This document shows positions 33,080 through 45,449 of a DNA stretch of 64,000 nt, piece after piece (position 1 is the first letter of the stretch; every line of letters begins with the position of its first letter). The stretch is from the NCBI RefSeq assembly GCF_020283565.1, contig NC_060063.1, forward strand, positions 39,208,635 through 39,272,634, in the 5' to 3' direction. The DNA is from Trifolium pratense. Its lineage: Eukaryota; Streptophyta; Magnoliopsida; Fabales; Fabaceae. Both the position numbers and the translations under genes were made by a program. Below the pieces are notes generated by a model. That model did not search any database. It was not told the origin of the DNA and saw nothing but the letters and a program-made list of their open reading frames with translations.

Positions 33080-35942
33080 TGTAACACCCAAACCCGTTAT
33101 TTAATTAACTCTGCCTTTATAAAATCTTTTTCGAAAATACGCAGCGGAAAAATTGAAAATCTGATTTATAAAGCGCTGGTTTGAATATCACAAACTTCAT
33201 TCAAAGATAATACTAATACATTTATCTAGTAAAATATTCGAATGAACTAAAAACAAAACCTCGCATCGAACGATGCGTTATTAGTTATACAAAACGGATA
33301 CTTTTCAAATGAAAGCTTAAGACCAACAGAGTATACTAAGAGGACTACATGCATATACATATAAAAACCCCTTTTTCCCGTGTCTCAATCAGAGCAGAGC
33401 TTCACCATTGCACTCGGACGAGGCTAACACATTACCTGTCAACCTGGACCCCCAAAGGTCCAGCAATTAACACAAAGCAGAGAGTTAGAAAACATAAACA
33501 TAAATATAAGTGTGAGTAGTATACTACACACTTCACACGCTATCATACATTTCTAACTCACGCACATACATCGTCAAATACGACTACCAATTAATCATTC
33601 ATTTACAAACACACCAATCATATAGTTTCACGTCTTCTCGGACACTACCAAAGTGTTCATTTATAGTCATGACGGACTCTACACTTGTTCATTTTATAGT
33701 CATGATGGACTCTACACTTGTTCATTTTATAGTCATGACGGACTCTACACTTGTTCATTTTATAGTCATGACAGACTCTACACTTGTTCATTTTATAGTC
33801 ATGACGGACTCTACTCACATACCGAGTCATGGCAACAATCACAGTATTAAACAATTAGTAAATTCCAAAGCTTAACACATACGGAAAACACATTACAATC
33901 CAATCAGATATTGTCACATAACAATTATCAAATACATGTGCATTTACCCTAATGCATCTAATGCCAATTATCCAATGTCATGTCATCCCTAGACACGACT
34001 AATGCATGTGGTACCAATTTACATTGTTCAGATTTCAGTCATGACGGACTGTTCAGTTTTCAGTCATGTACGGACTGTTCAGATTATAGTCATGTACGGA
34101 CTGTTCAGATTATAGTCATGCACGGACTCTACATCTGCAGTTTTACATCATGCAGGATAAGCGTCTCACCAATGGTGGACCAAACCAGTTTTACATCATG
34201 TTGGATGCTGCTATTCACCCCATTTAAGATGAACCCAGTTTTACATCTTGTTGGATGCGTCGGAACTTACCGAACCACTTTATCTCCCTTGGATAAGCTC
34301 AATAACAGTTTTATATCATGTAGGATGTGGTTATCATCAACCATCTCTCCCATAAAGAGGAGTCACACAGTTTTATATCATGTTTGGATATGGGCTCCAG
34401 ATCTCGGATAACATAATCCCATCTTCGGCCACTTTTCATAAACATAGTCCATTTTCATCAATTATTGGAATTCACATGATTCCCATAACACAATTATTCA
34501 TGAATGCATGATTACTTTTAAACACATCAAATACATGACGCTATCTAGCTCGAAGCTATTCATTCACTGATGCGGAAACACAATTCCAACATCTAACACA
34601 TTAGGATAACACAATATCCTATCACTCCAATCATAATTATTCACATGATAATTATCTGCATAACCATTTTTATACACATAAGGTTTCATTTACACTTATG
34701 TCATAAAACACACATCATTTCCTTAACATTGTAAATTAATGCTAAAACATAAACATAGTCACTTGAACTACAAGTCATTACATACGCGTGCGAATCATAT
34801 AACGATTAACAATAAGCATTAACAACATCAACATGTATCAACAAACATGTAAGGATACCCTTAAACCATGTTACAAGTGCCTAATTGCACTTAAAACAAT
34901 TATCAAAAAGTTGCTGTCACAGTGCTGTTCGCTGAGCGAATCCGTAGCGAACCCGTAGCGAACACGTAGCGAACACGTAGCGAACACGTAGCGAACACGT
35001 TCGCTGTAGCGAACAGGTAGCGAACTACATCAGAGGGTTGCAGGTACATGACGAACAGATAGCGAACCCGTAGCGAACTTATTCGCTAAGCGAATCCGTA
35101 GCGAATCCGTAGCGAACTTATTCGCTAAGCGAATCCGTAGCGAATCCGTAGCGAACTACACCAGAAATATCTGTTCTTGAGTTTTCTAAGGCGGTTTAAC
35201 ATTGAATCAACTCAAAAATTCATCCAAACATGTTATAAATTCATATAAACAGCCATTCCAAACATATATGGTATCAAGGAACATTAATCATCCCTTCCAA
35301 ACATCCAAATACCTCAAATAATCAAAATCATGCCAATTTCTTGCAAAATAAGCAAAGTTGCATAAACATGCAAATCATTGATCAAACATCTACATATTCC
35401 CATTTTCAACTCCCCAAAGTTGTTTACCTCATCTACCATGAGTTCACTACACATGTTAGGATCAAAAGAATCCATTTTCCATTAAGAAAATCACCCACAA
35501 AACCCACAAGAAAATAGAGTGGAAAGAGTTTGGGAATGGAGGAATCGACATCCTCCCCTCTTCCGAATCACTCACGAATATGTAATCTAACTCTCGTACC
35601 TTAGCTCGACGAATCCACAAGCTTGCTCTTCTCTTTCTCTCCCACGAGCTCTCCCTCTCCCTCATGAGCTCCTCCTCTTGCTCTTTCTCAAGAATTGCAA
35701 CTTATGAGACTATTCATTGGTTTGACTTGCTACTTATAGCTCTCTCTATTCTCATGGATCAAAGCCCACTTGGCTTAGGCCCAATGCCTATTCTACGCCC
35801 AAAGGCCCAAACAACATAACTTCTCGCTCATTAACTTACGTTCTCGCTAAATGATTATCTGCCGCTTAATAATTTAATTATAAATCACGCCCTCGCGTAA
35901 TAAAATAATTAAATAACGAATACTAAATTTTGGGTCGTTACA
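33080..35942 (-). repeat. 3' LTR of the LARD-type element
   Basis: It contains three repeat zones: a 33-34-bp repeat built on TCATGACGGACTCTACACTT (33653-33815), spaced CAGTTTTAYATCATG units (34136-34385), and GTAGCGAAC-rich repeats (34927-35158). Open frames on both strands across the first zone are a result of its period and not genes. Confidence 0.93.
34927..35158. repeat. GTAGCGAAC-rich repeat zone in the LARD LTR
   Basis: The words AACACGTAGCG and AATCCGTAGCG recur with a 10-11-bp period, interspersed with palindromic TTCGCTAAGCGAA. The second copy is at 40593-40824. Confidence 0.9.
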
Positions 35943-38745
35943 ACTCTACCCCCCTTAAAAGATTTTCGCCCTCGAAAATTACCCGACCAAAACACAACTC
36001 CGGATAAACTCCCTCATCCGACTTTCTAATTCCAACTTGCATTCTAACCAACGGGTTTCTTAGTCATAACACCTTAACCGATACGGTCTCTTACACAAAC
36101 TCCGATTCAAATTCACACTTCTTCCGGATTCGTACCAACACAACATACAAACTCCAAACCAAACCAAGTTTGACAAAATCAGTCAATCCCAATCGACACA
36201 ATCTCGTCTACTCATCAACAATAGATCAAGGACAGCTAATCCCTTGATTTGTCGATAGATAGTCAACAATCGTGATGATGGCATAAACCATTCTCATCAA
36301 ACTACTTAAAACTTTCTCTTAACATCTTACGGTACTCGCAGCACCACTCCAAAACAAAACCACTTAACCCAAAATACTCCGAAAGACCCTTCCGTTGCAC
36401 ACTTCACAACTTTTCAAATTCCATAGTTCTTAACTGCGTCGAATCTCACTCCAACCATTCATCCGGTAGCACAACCCCTACGCTCATTTGTTGTCCAACT
36501 TCTCAAGGTTCTTAACACATTCCAAAAATATATTATCTCCAACCGTCAAATTCTTTTCCTTCGCAACTCCCAAATCATTGCGTCGAACCCCATCATAACT
36601 GTTTTATTTTCCAAACAATCTCTTATCCAAATTTCTAGGTTCCTTAACACGACATTTCCAATGTCACTTTTCCGTCGAGGTACTTTTATCCAAAATATTA
36701 CCTTAAGTCACTCGTCGACTAACTATCATTTCATCGTCCATGATGAAAATATCCAAAATACTTTATTTCCTTACCACATAATATTACTATACTACTCCAA
36801 CATATACGATGTTCCCAACATCACTTAGTCTCCACCGACTTTTTCCATTCCATAAATAATTTTCCAATTGCTACAAAACATCTCTGATACTTACTTCAAG
36901 CATCACTTCCAAATTCTCAACACACATTTTCCAAACACAACAATCACTTATGTGTGAGATAGTCCTTTCCGCAAATTCTTACTTGACATAAGTCACTTTC
37001 TTACGTCTCTCTAATACTCGTGCTCGACACGTTTCCAAAGGCTAACTTTCTTATCCCCAAACATCCAAAGGTAACACTTCGCACTTAGCTTCTCAAATCC
37101 TTCCAAGAAATGACTACTCGGTTCAAACATACTCAACCTTTATAAATCCTTCCTAGGCTCTTCTTGATCACCTAGTAATTCTGTATTTAAATCTCAGCTA
37201 CTATCAAAAGTTGATTTTCCAAACAACCATGATCTCCGTCTTGTTGATTCCAACACAACTCTCATCAGATTCCTCTGAAAACTTTTCATCAACAAAGCTT
37301 CCATCTTTATCACTCTTCCTCCTCTTTGAGGATGAACCATCAAGTGAAAGACAACCAAACAATGGAACATTCTTGCTACGAGTTCCGCTAGAAACACCAC
37401 CAGTCCCACTTATTGTAATCGGGTTTTCAGTTCCCTAACCACACCTTCCATCCTTGACATCAATCTCCCACTTAACTTAACCCTCAAGGTATCCACCATT
37501 CGCATACTCGTCGTATGATCATCACTAGGTTTTCTTACCCTCGACGCACACGTCTTCTCCGTTTCCCAGCAACGGTGTTCACTTAACATTCAATCTGCTC
37601 CATCGTTCCCCAATGGCCACATTCTCCCTACGGCTAAACAACTTCATTCCGACTCACTCCGAAATGATCATCTGATACTTCCTCCAAAGTATTCTCCAAA
37701 TAAGAACTCCACTTCGAACAATGCTACTCAATCTTAAACAATCCACTTCAAGAACATCTCTATTCGTCCTTACTTCTCGCGTTCGAAACATCTTGGAGAG
37801 ACAAAATATTCTCCCCCACTTATCTCAAACCCACCTTTATACTTCCACTAGAACATCCGGTGTAAGCACCTAACCGTCCTATCGATTCCAAATATATTCC
37901 TCTCAAGAGAAATCTAATACCGACAGCATTCACATGCATGTCGTATGCAAAGGGTAAACATAAGGTAAGATATCTAAGCATCTACTCAAAACCCCGGTGC
38001 AGTCCTCTTGACATACACACCACTGCAAAATACATAAACACACTATTCCCGTCTATGCTAACGTAACAACCTACGTAACAACTAGCATACATAATTACTA
38101 CCACGTGTCTATACATATATTTATAACTAAACTATATGTAAGACAATGAAACATCCATGTACACAAGACATCGAGTCAAGTACATGCATTACATTTCGTT
38201 TGTCCGCATACTTACAACATCTACTCAAACATGTATAAAACATAGCATGTTCTCAAACAAGTTCTCATCATGAGAATACATTCACATAGTTCAATTAAAG
38301 AACCACACTAAGTACTAGTAATCAATCTACCACATGTTATAAACAAACATATAACAACACACATTAGGATCTACTTACATCCTACTCCTTTCTCACTCTA
38401 GTGAAAAATTCATTTTCACTTACTCAAAAGAAAATAATCTTATATTTTCAACAAAATCTTCATCACATGCAGTTTTACATCATGCTGGATCATCAACTGT
38501 TAGCAATAAGCATCTACAAACCAAAAGTTCAAACCACACAAATTTTTAAAACTTAAGCATAAAAATACTCAACCACTACTTGACTTGATAACTTATAACA
38601 ATGATAAGTATCAATCGCATCAAGTACACACAACAAGAAAAGACAGACACAACTGGCACACACGCTCACTCGATCTGACTGCACAGACCGGCTCTGATTG
38701 ACACGTAACCTCACAGTCCGAAGACGACCTGCTCTGATACCACTT
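35943..38745 (-). other. Internal region of the LARD-type element with a faint gag relic
   Basis: No complete gene is present. On the minus strand at about 37500-37430 a short frame reads RMEGVVRELKTRL, which resembles the coiled-coil start of gypsy Gag proteins, and then stops. A poor open frame continues at 37409-37194. The rest is low-complexity C/A-rich (plus-strand) sequence. Confidence 0.6.
38731..38742 (-). other. Primer binding site of the LARD-type element
   Basis: The complement of GCTCTGATACCA is TGGTATCAGAGC, complementary to the initiator tRNA-Met 3' end, three bases from the LTR. Confidence 0.9.
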
Positions 38746-41608
38746 TGTAACACACAAACCCGTTATTTAATTAACTCTGCCTTTATAAAATCTTTTTCGA
38801 AAATACGCAGCGGAAAAATTGAAAATCTGATTTATAAAGCGCTGGTTTGAATATCACAAACTTCATTCAAAGATAATACTAATACATTTATCTAGTAAAA
38901 TATTCGAATGAACTAAAAACAAAACCTCGCATCGAACGATGCGTTATTAGTTATACAAAACGGATACTTTTCAAATGAAAGCTTAAGACCAACAGAGTAT
39001 ACTAAGAGGACTACATGCATATACATATAAAAACCCCTTTTTCCCGTGTCTCAATCAGAGCAGAGCTTCACCATTGCACTCGGACGAGGCTAACACATTA
39101 CCTGTCAACCTGGACCCCCAAAGGTCCAGCAATTAACACAAAGCAGAGAGTTAGAAAACATAAACATAAATATAAGTGTGAGTAGTATACTACACACTTC
39201 ACACGCTATCATACATTTCTAACTCACGCACATACATCGTCAAATACGACTACCAATTAATCATTCATTTACAAACACACCAATCATATAGTTTCACGTC
39301 TTCTCGGACACTACCAAAGTGTTCATTTATAGTCATGACGGACTCTACACTTGTTCATTTTATAGTCATGATGGACTCTACACTTGTTCATTTTATAGTC
39401 ATGACGGACTCTACACTTGTTCATTTTATAGTCATGACAGACTCTACACTTGTTCATTTTATAGTCATGACGGACTCTACTCACATACCGAGTCATGGCA
39501 ACAATCACAGTATTAAACAATTAGTAAATTCCAAAGCTTAACACATACGGAAAACACATTACAATCCAATCAGATATTGTCACATAACAATTATCAAATA
39601 CATGTGCATTTACCCTAATGCATCTAATGCCAATTATCCAATGTCATGTCATCCCTAGACACGACTAATGCATGTGGTACCAATTTACATTGTTCAGATT
39701 TCAGTCATGACGGACTGTTCAGTTTTCAGTCATGTACGGACTGTTCAGATTATAGTCATGTACGGACTGTTCAGATTATAGTCATGCACGGACTCTACAT
39801 CTGCAGTTTTACATCATGCAGGATAAGCGTCTCACCAATGGTGGACCAAACCAGTTTTACATCATGTTGGATGCTGCTATTCACCCCATTTAAGATGAAC
39901 CCAGTTTTACATCTTGTTGGATGCGTCGGAACTTACCGAACCACTTTATCTCCCTTGGATAAGCTCAATAACAGTTTTATATCATGTAGGATGTGGTTAT
40001 CATCAACCATCTCTCCCATAAAGAGGAGTCACACAGTTTTATATCATGTTTGGATATGGGCTCCAGATCTCGGATAACATAATCCCATCTTCGGCCACTT
40101 TTCATAAACATAGTCCATTTTCATCAATTATTGGAATTCACATGATTCCCATAACACAATTATTCATGAATGCATGATTACTTTTAAACACATCAAATAC
40201 ATGACGCTATCTAGCTCGAAGCTATTCATTCACTGATGCGGAAACACAATTCCAACATCTAACACATTAGGATAACACAATATCCTATCACTCCAATCAT
40301 AATTATTCACATGATAATTATCTGCATAACCATTTTTATACACATAAGGTTTCATTTACACTTATGTCATAAAACACACATCATTTCCTTAACATTGTAA
40401 ATTAATGCTAAAACATAAACATAGTCACTTGAACTACAAGTCATTACATACGCGTGCGAATCATATAACGATTAACAATAAGCATTAACAACATCAACAT
40501 GTATCAACAAACATGTAAGGATACCCTTAAACCATGTTACAAGTGCCTAATTGCACTTAAAACAATTATCAAAAAGTTGCTGTCACAGTGCTGTTCGCTG
40601 AGCGAATCCGTAGCGAACCCGTAGCGAACACGTAGCGAACACGTAGCGAACACGTAGCGAACACGTTCGCTGTAGCGAACAGGTAGCGAACTACATCAGA
40701 GGGTTGCAGGTACATGACGAACAGATAGCGAACCCGTAGCGAACTTATTCGCTAAGCGAATCCGTAGCGAATCCGTAGCGAACTTATTCGCTAAGCGAAT
40801 CCGTAGCGAATCCGTAGCGAACTACACCAGAAATATCTGTTCTTGAGTTTTCTAAGGCGGTTTAACATTGAATCAACTCAAAAATTCATCCAAACATGTT
40901 ATAAATTCATATAAACAGCCATTCCAAACATATATGGTATCAAGGAACATTAATCATCCCTTCCAAACATCCAAATACCTCAAATAATCAAAATCATGCC
41001 AATTTCTTGCAAAATAAGCAAAGTTGCATAAACATGCAAATCATTGATCAAACATCTACATATTCCCATTTTCAACTCCCCAAAGTTGTTTACCTCATCT
41101 ACCATGAGTTCACTACACATGTTAGGATCAAAAGAATCCATTTTCCATTAAGAAAATCACCCACAAAACCCACAAGAAAATAGAGTGGAAAGAGTTTGGG
41201 AATGGAGGAATCGACATCCTCCCCTCTTCCGAATCACTCACGAATATGTAATCTAACTCTCGTACCTTAGCTCGACGAATCCACAAGCTTGCTCTTCTCT
41301 TTCTCTCCCACGAGCTCTCCCTCTCCCTCATGAGCTCCTCCTCTTGCTCTTTCTCAAGAATTGCAACTTATGAGACTATTCATTGGTTTGACTTGCTACT
41401 TATAGCTCTCTCTATTCTCATGGATCAAAGCCCACTTGGCTTAGGCCCAATGCCTATTCTACGCCCAAAGGCCCAAACAACATAACTTCTCGCTCATTAA
41501 CTTACGTTCTCGCTAAATGATTATCTGCCGCTTAATAATTTAATTATAAATCACGCCCTCGCGTAATAAAATAATTAAATAACGAATACTAAATTTTGGG
41601 TCGTTACA
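38746..41608 (-). repeat. 5' LTR of the LARD-type element
   Basis: Same length as the other LTR, with the same three repeat zones at 39319-39481, 39802-40051 and 40593-40824. Confidence 0.93.
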
Positions 41609-41613
41609 AATAT

Positions 41614-42677
41614 ATTGTCATCCATTACTTAACTGCAGTATATATGAACAATAATTGATGCAATAATTCAGGAATATCACACTAATATCACAGTCAAATT
41701 CACAATAGCATACTTATTATTCCTATGAATCATACCAGTCTAATTTCACAATTAAAATGACTTACAAATCGTAATCCCCAATTCAAATGAAACCATAATT
41801 CCCAACCCATAACAGTATCAACATATACATTCAAAAATCAAATGAATTCAAATAAAATTGACAAGCAGAATTTAACAATTTGATAAATACAAAACCAAAT
41901 CCCCAATTCCAAATGGATGGTTTATGCAGTAAGAATTTAAAGCAACTTCAATTAAAAATGCAACCCTAATCCCCAATTCGATCGTTTCAGGGTAACAATT
42001 TGAATCAACTTCAATTAACGTTGTAAACCCTAAATCGATAATTTCAGAGGCTAAAATATATATACGAACAATTACCTGTGAAGTACACTACGATGCTTTG
42101 AACAATAGAACAATCTTGCACTGAAAATAGTTTTTGGGTGAACACAGATACGAATTATGCTTTAGTTTTTGGCGAATTACAAACAACCAGGAACACAGAT
42201 ACGACATTGGGTGAAAAATCGATAATGCTTTAGTTGGATATCAATGAAATGAAACGAATGAAAACAAAGTCTGAGAGAGGCATAAGACGATGGATGACGA
42301 AGATTAAGACGAAGAAGAAGAAGGGATGAACAATCGAAGAAGGAGAAGAAGGGATGAACAATCGAAGAAGGATAAGGTCGAAGAAGGATGAACAATCGAA
42401 GAAGGAGAAGGACGAAGAAGGATGAACAAAATGGAGAACAAGTGGGAATTTGGGATTTAGGGTTTTCACTCTCAATTTTAATTTGTTCAAATAATAATGT
42501 TAAAAATAATAATTTGTTCAATTTTATTGTAAATGATTTATGATTTTAAATTGAAATTAAAAATGTTTTTGATTTGTATTTTTAATTTGATGGAGGACTC
42601 ATATGCAATAAATAAAAGTTTATTAAGAAAAAAGAGACTCACCATGGACCTTAGTTGATGTGGCAATTAAATTGAAT
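41614..42677 (-). other. Right-end noncoding region of the MULE with a possible minus-strand leader exon
   Basis: No coding gene is found. Read from the right end, a GAAGAAGG/GAACAATCG minisatellite (about 42300-42430) is followed by unique sequence and a good splice donor CACAG/GTAATT (42076/42075). This looks like a transcribed leader facing inward from the right end. Possible matching exon-like sequence after CTGCAG acceptors lies at 41636 (cut by the LARD) and at 32893, but neither is open. It may be the relic of a sixth gene or a noncoding RNA. Confidence 0.35.
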
Positions 42678-42743
42678 TCTATTGGTTAAAATTTTGGAAT
42701 GCACCCATACATTCCAAAGCTGGAATGCACCATAGAAGCTCCC
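42678..42743 (-). repeat. Right terminal inverted repeat of the MULE
   Basis: Read inward it starts GGGAGCTTCTATGGTGCATT and matches the left end over about 65 bp, with the same paired TGGTGCATTCC / GGGTGCATTCC direct repeats. Confidence 0.85.
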
Positions 42744-42956
42744 TATTTTCAATTTTGTTATATAAATCAAATTTAATAGCTTCCATATATGTCAAAACAT
42801 TATTGTTTGTCATTAATATATGATACTCAAAAAGTGGTATCACCATTGGAGTAAAATATGTATGAGTTGCATAATTATTACATGACATTGTAGGGACCAC
42901 TTGTTAGTAATGTATGATACTCAAAGAAAGTGGTATCACCATTGGAGATGCTCTTA
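42744..42956. mobile_element. Right half of the interrupted MITE, starting with the MULE target duplication
   Basis: TATTTTCAA (42744-42752) repeats 8559-8567. The MITE end GGAGATGCTC (42944-42953) and TTA (42954-42956) pair with the left half. A TGATACTCAAA...GTGGTATCACCATTGGAG unit occurs twice inside. Confidence 0.6.
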
Positions 42957-44143
42957 TGATCAAGTTGGAGTTATTAATAAAGAAAGAAATTCTTTATTTC
43001 TTGAGAAAAAAATGTTGAAAGTGAAAAGTAATTTCAGAGGAGTATAACTAGTGAAAGGAATTACTGCTGCCGAATACGGCCAAACACCGCCCAGCTCAAT
43101 CTCCGGCCACCAAGCGCCGCTCTGTTCCAAGCAGAAGCTTCGCTCTCTCTCCTTCTCCGGCTCTCACGGTTACCCTTCACTGTCTCTCTCTGTTTGTTGT
43201 AACAAAGAATGCATAGCTCCCTTTTTTTCTTTTTCTTTTACTTCATTGTTTTTAGTACTGCAATTTGGGCTACACATGTATGTTTAATTGCTCCATTTTA
43301 CTATTTTAAAAAAAAAAATTATGAAGGATTAATTAGATGTACATCACTTTAATCCTTGAGTTTTTTAGGACACAATTTGTACAAATCGTTCTTAAACTCA
43401 CTTTTACAAATTTTTGAAATAAATCATCGTAAGAGGGTTAACTATATGTGACATCCTTTTAATCCTCGGGTTAGTAGGGCACAAGTTGTACAACTTGATC
43501 GATCTGAAACTCACAAACAAATTCATCGCAATCAACTTTTCGCATTCATTATCTTTTATTTAATCAAACCAACAATGTATTTTTTTCGAAATCATCGCAA
43601 AGCAAATTTTTTCTTTAAAAGCAATCAACGCACAAGCATTTTCTATCCACAACAACGTGGTTTTGATTTCTCCATTACACCAGAAAATACGTAGGAGGAA
43701 GAGATCACTTTTATCAATCATAGTAATAATTAAACTTTTTGCCCCTCTCTATTTAAAAACAACACTTTTACATTTCTAATTTTAATTGGCATTTATTTAA
43801 CAAAATCATGCACAATTAATTACTGGTAACCTTTTTTAACAGATGTCTTAGGATGCTAATACTTTCCCTAAGCATAATCGACTCTCGAGCCTGCAATTTG
43901 GTTTCAAAGACAATTTTTTGCTTTAAAGGATTTTTCCAATGTTTTCCGTATTTTAATAAATTTTGGTGGCGACTTCATTGTTTTCGAGCAACCCTCGAAT
44001 TTTTAGGTTGCGGCATATATATTTTTATTCACTCTTATATATGAAAAAAAAAGAATTATCAACAACAACAAAAAAGAATTATATTGATAAATATATTTAA
44101 CCAAATAAAATTGATGGATAATCTTCTTCCATGTTATGTAATA
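42957..44143. other. Noncoding stretch with one possible orphan exon
   Basis: The GC-richer patch at 43051-43200 encodes, without an ATG, KGITAAEYGQTPPSSISG and then a Ser/Leu-rich run, and might be a lost 5' exon of a host gene. The rest is AT-rich and shows nothing recognisable. Confidence 0.35.
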
Positions 44144-44401
44144 CTCCCTCCGTCCCAAAATATAAGAATCAATTGACCACTGCGCGTACACCAATGCATA
44201 ATTTTGATTACGAATATCTTTAATTGTCCATTAGTAAAAATTATAGAAATTTGATATTTTGAAAATACTCGTCGAAACAAATCAAACAAGATCTTATATG
44301 ATAATATTTACATTTATATACTATTAAAAAAATACGTCAAAATAAGACACATGAATAGTGCATTTAGTCAAATGAGATCTTATAAAATAAGACGGAGGGA
44401 G
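44144..44401. mobile_element. Stowaway-type MITE (258 bp)
   Basis: It begins CTCCCTCCGTCCCAAAATAT and ends with the inverted match ATAAGACGGAGGGAG. TA dinucleotides flank both sides (44142-44143 and 44402-44403), as for Tc1/mariner MITEs. Confidence 0.9.
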
Positions 44402-44746
44402 TATCTGATTAGATTTTATCGAAATCTATGACAGTTACGGCTTATCTTTTTTCACTGTCATGTAATATGTGATTAAATTATTTGGAAATCTATGTCACTT
44501 GCTAATTGGTGATCAACACTTGTCTCGTAACATATCTTTTAGGCAGTGGCGTCTCCGGGGCCTAGTTAAGGGGTGTAAAAATAATTTTAAATAATAATTT
44601 TTTATTATATATGTATGTTTAGGTAATTAAAAATATAGTTTTAATATTTTTTTGTGCGATAATAATTCATTTGGTAGATATATTACATTATATAGAGTTT
44701 ACAATTTGAACTCAATATTCTCCTTCTCTTATTCACCTATAAGACA

Positions 44747-45282
44747 CAGTGGCGGATCCAAAAAAAATTGCTGGTGGGGGCTAGAAAATAACGTAGATAT
44801 TTGGACTACGAGGATCATGATACATAAAAACTTATATAAATTACAATCAGCCTCTACGAGGTTTCATATTCGAAAAATGTTCGATGATATTTTTACAATC
44901 AATATTATAAAATTTATCACTCTCTCAATATATGTAACTAAACGATCATTTTAAGGAAGTAAAAAAAATGAGAAAAAGACAAAAAATGGTTGGGAGAGAA
45001 AAAATTGATACTTCGATCAATTAAGAGTGAAAAGTAAAGTTAAGAGAGAAGAATAGTAAAATTAAGAGAGAGAAAGTGTGTGAAAATTGAAAAATAAGAG
45101 CAGTAAAAAAAAATAAGAGGATAAATTTATGGTGAGTGGATAATAGACCTAATCATGAAGGCTTAAACATAATATTAATAGATCATGAGAGCTTAAAAAT
45201 AATATTAATACTAATTTTAAAGTAAAGTTATTTATTTTGGTGGAGGCTTGAGCCCCCAATGACAAAGACTTGCCCGCCACAG
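44747..45282. mobile_element. hAT-type MITE with CAGTGGCGGA terminus
   Basis: The left end CAGTGGCGGATCC and the right end CTTGCCCGCCACAG are imperfect inverted repeats. Flanks TATAAGAC and TTTAAGAG match at six of eight positions, which fits an old 8-bp duplication. A related CAGTGGCGTCTCCGG start lies at about 44544. No transposase is present. Confidence 0.55.
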
Positions 45283-45449
45283 TTTAAGAGGTAAAATTTT
45301 GACCACTATATTATTTGACTAAAAAAAGATTAAAAATATAAATTTTAGAAGAGTTTAATTTATATATTATGTTAGTGGTGTACAATAATTTTACAATGAC
45401 ATACAATAGAGATCAACTTTTTCTTTTGAGAATTCTCAATTGATGGTAG

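Larger units (their letters stand above)
33080..41608 (-). mobile_element. LARD-type non-autonomous LTR retrotransposon nested in the MULE
   Basis: On the minus strand the LTRs run from TGTAACGACCC to a GTTACA end. Both are 2863 bp (38746-41608 and 33080-35942). The primer site TGGTATCAGAGC (complement at 38731-38742) is three bases inside the first LTR, and the polypurine tract AAAAGGGGGGTAGAGT (complement at 35943-35958) touches the second. The internal region of 2803 bp has no long reading frame. Very long LTRs around noncoding internal DNA define LARDs, usually mobilised by gypsy elements. I noticed only one LTR difference, at the ninth base from the left edge of each, so it looks very young. 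Confidence 0.93.

Noticed and set aside
33653..33815. Regular direct repeats that resemble a CRISPR array
   Set aside because: There are no unique spacers; the whole unit repeats, and it lies in a plant LTR present twice.
33653..33875. Open frames on both strands reading a Ser-His-Asp-Gly-Leu-Tyr repeat
   Set aside because: They follow from a short tandem repeat in the LARD LTR with a period divisible by three in part; the same frames recur in the second LTR at 39319-39541.
42177..42521. Minus-strand Ser/Leu/Phe-rich frames near the MULE right end
   Set aside because: They are produced by a GAAGAAGG minisatellite in several frames and have no domain signature.
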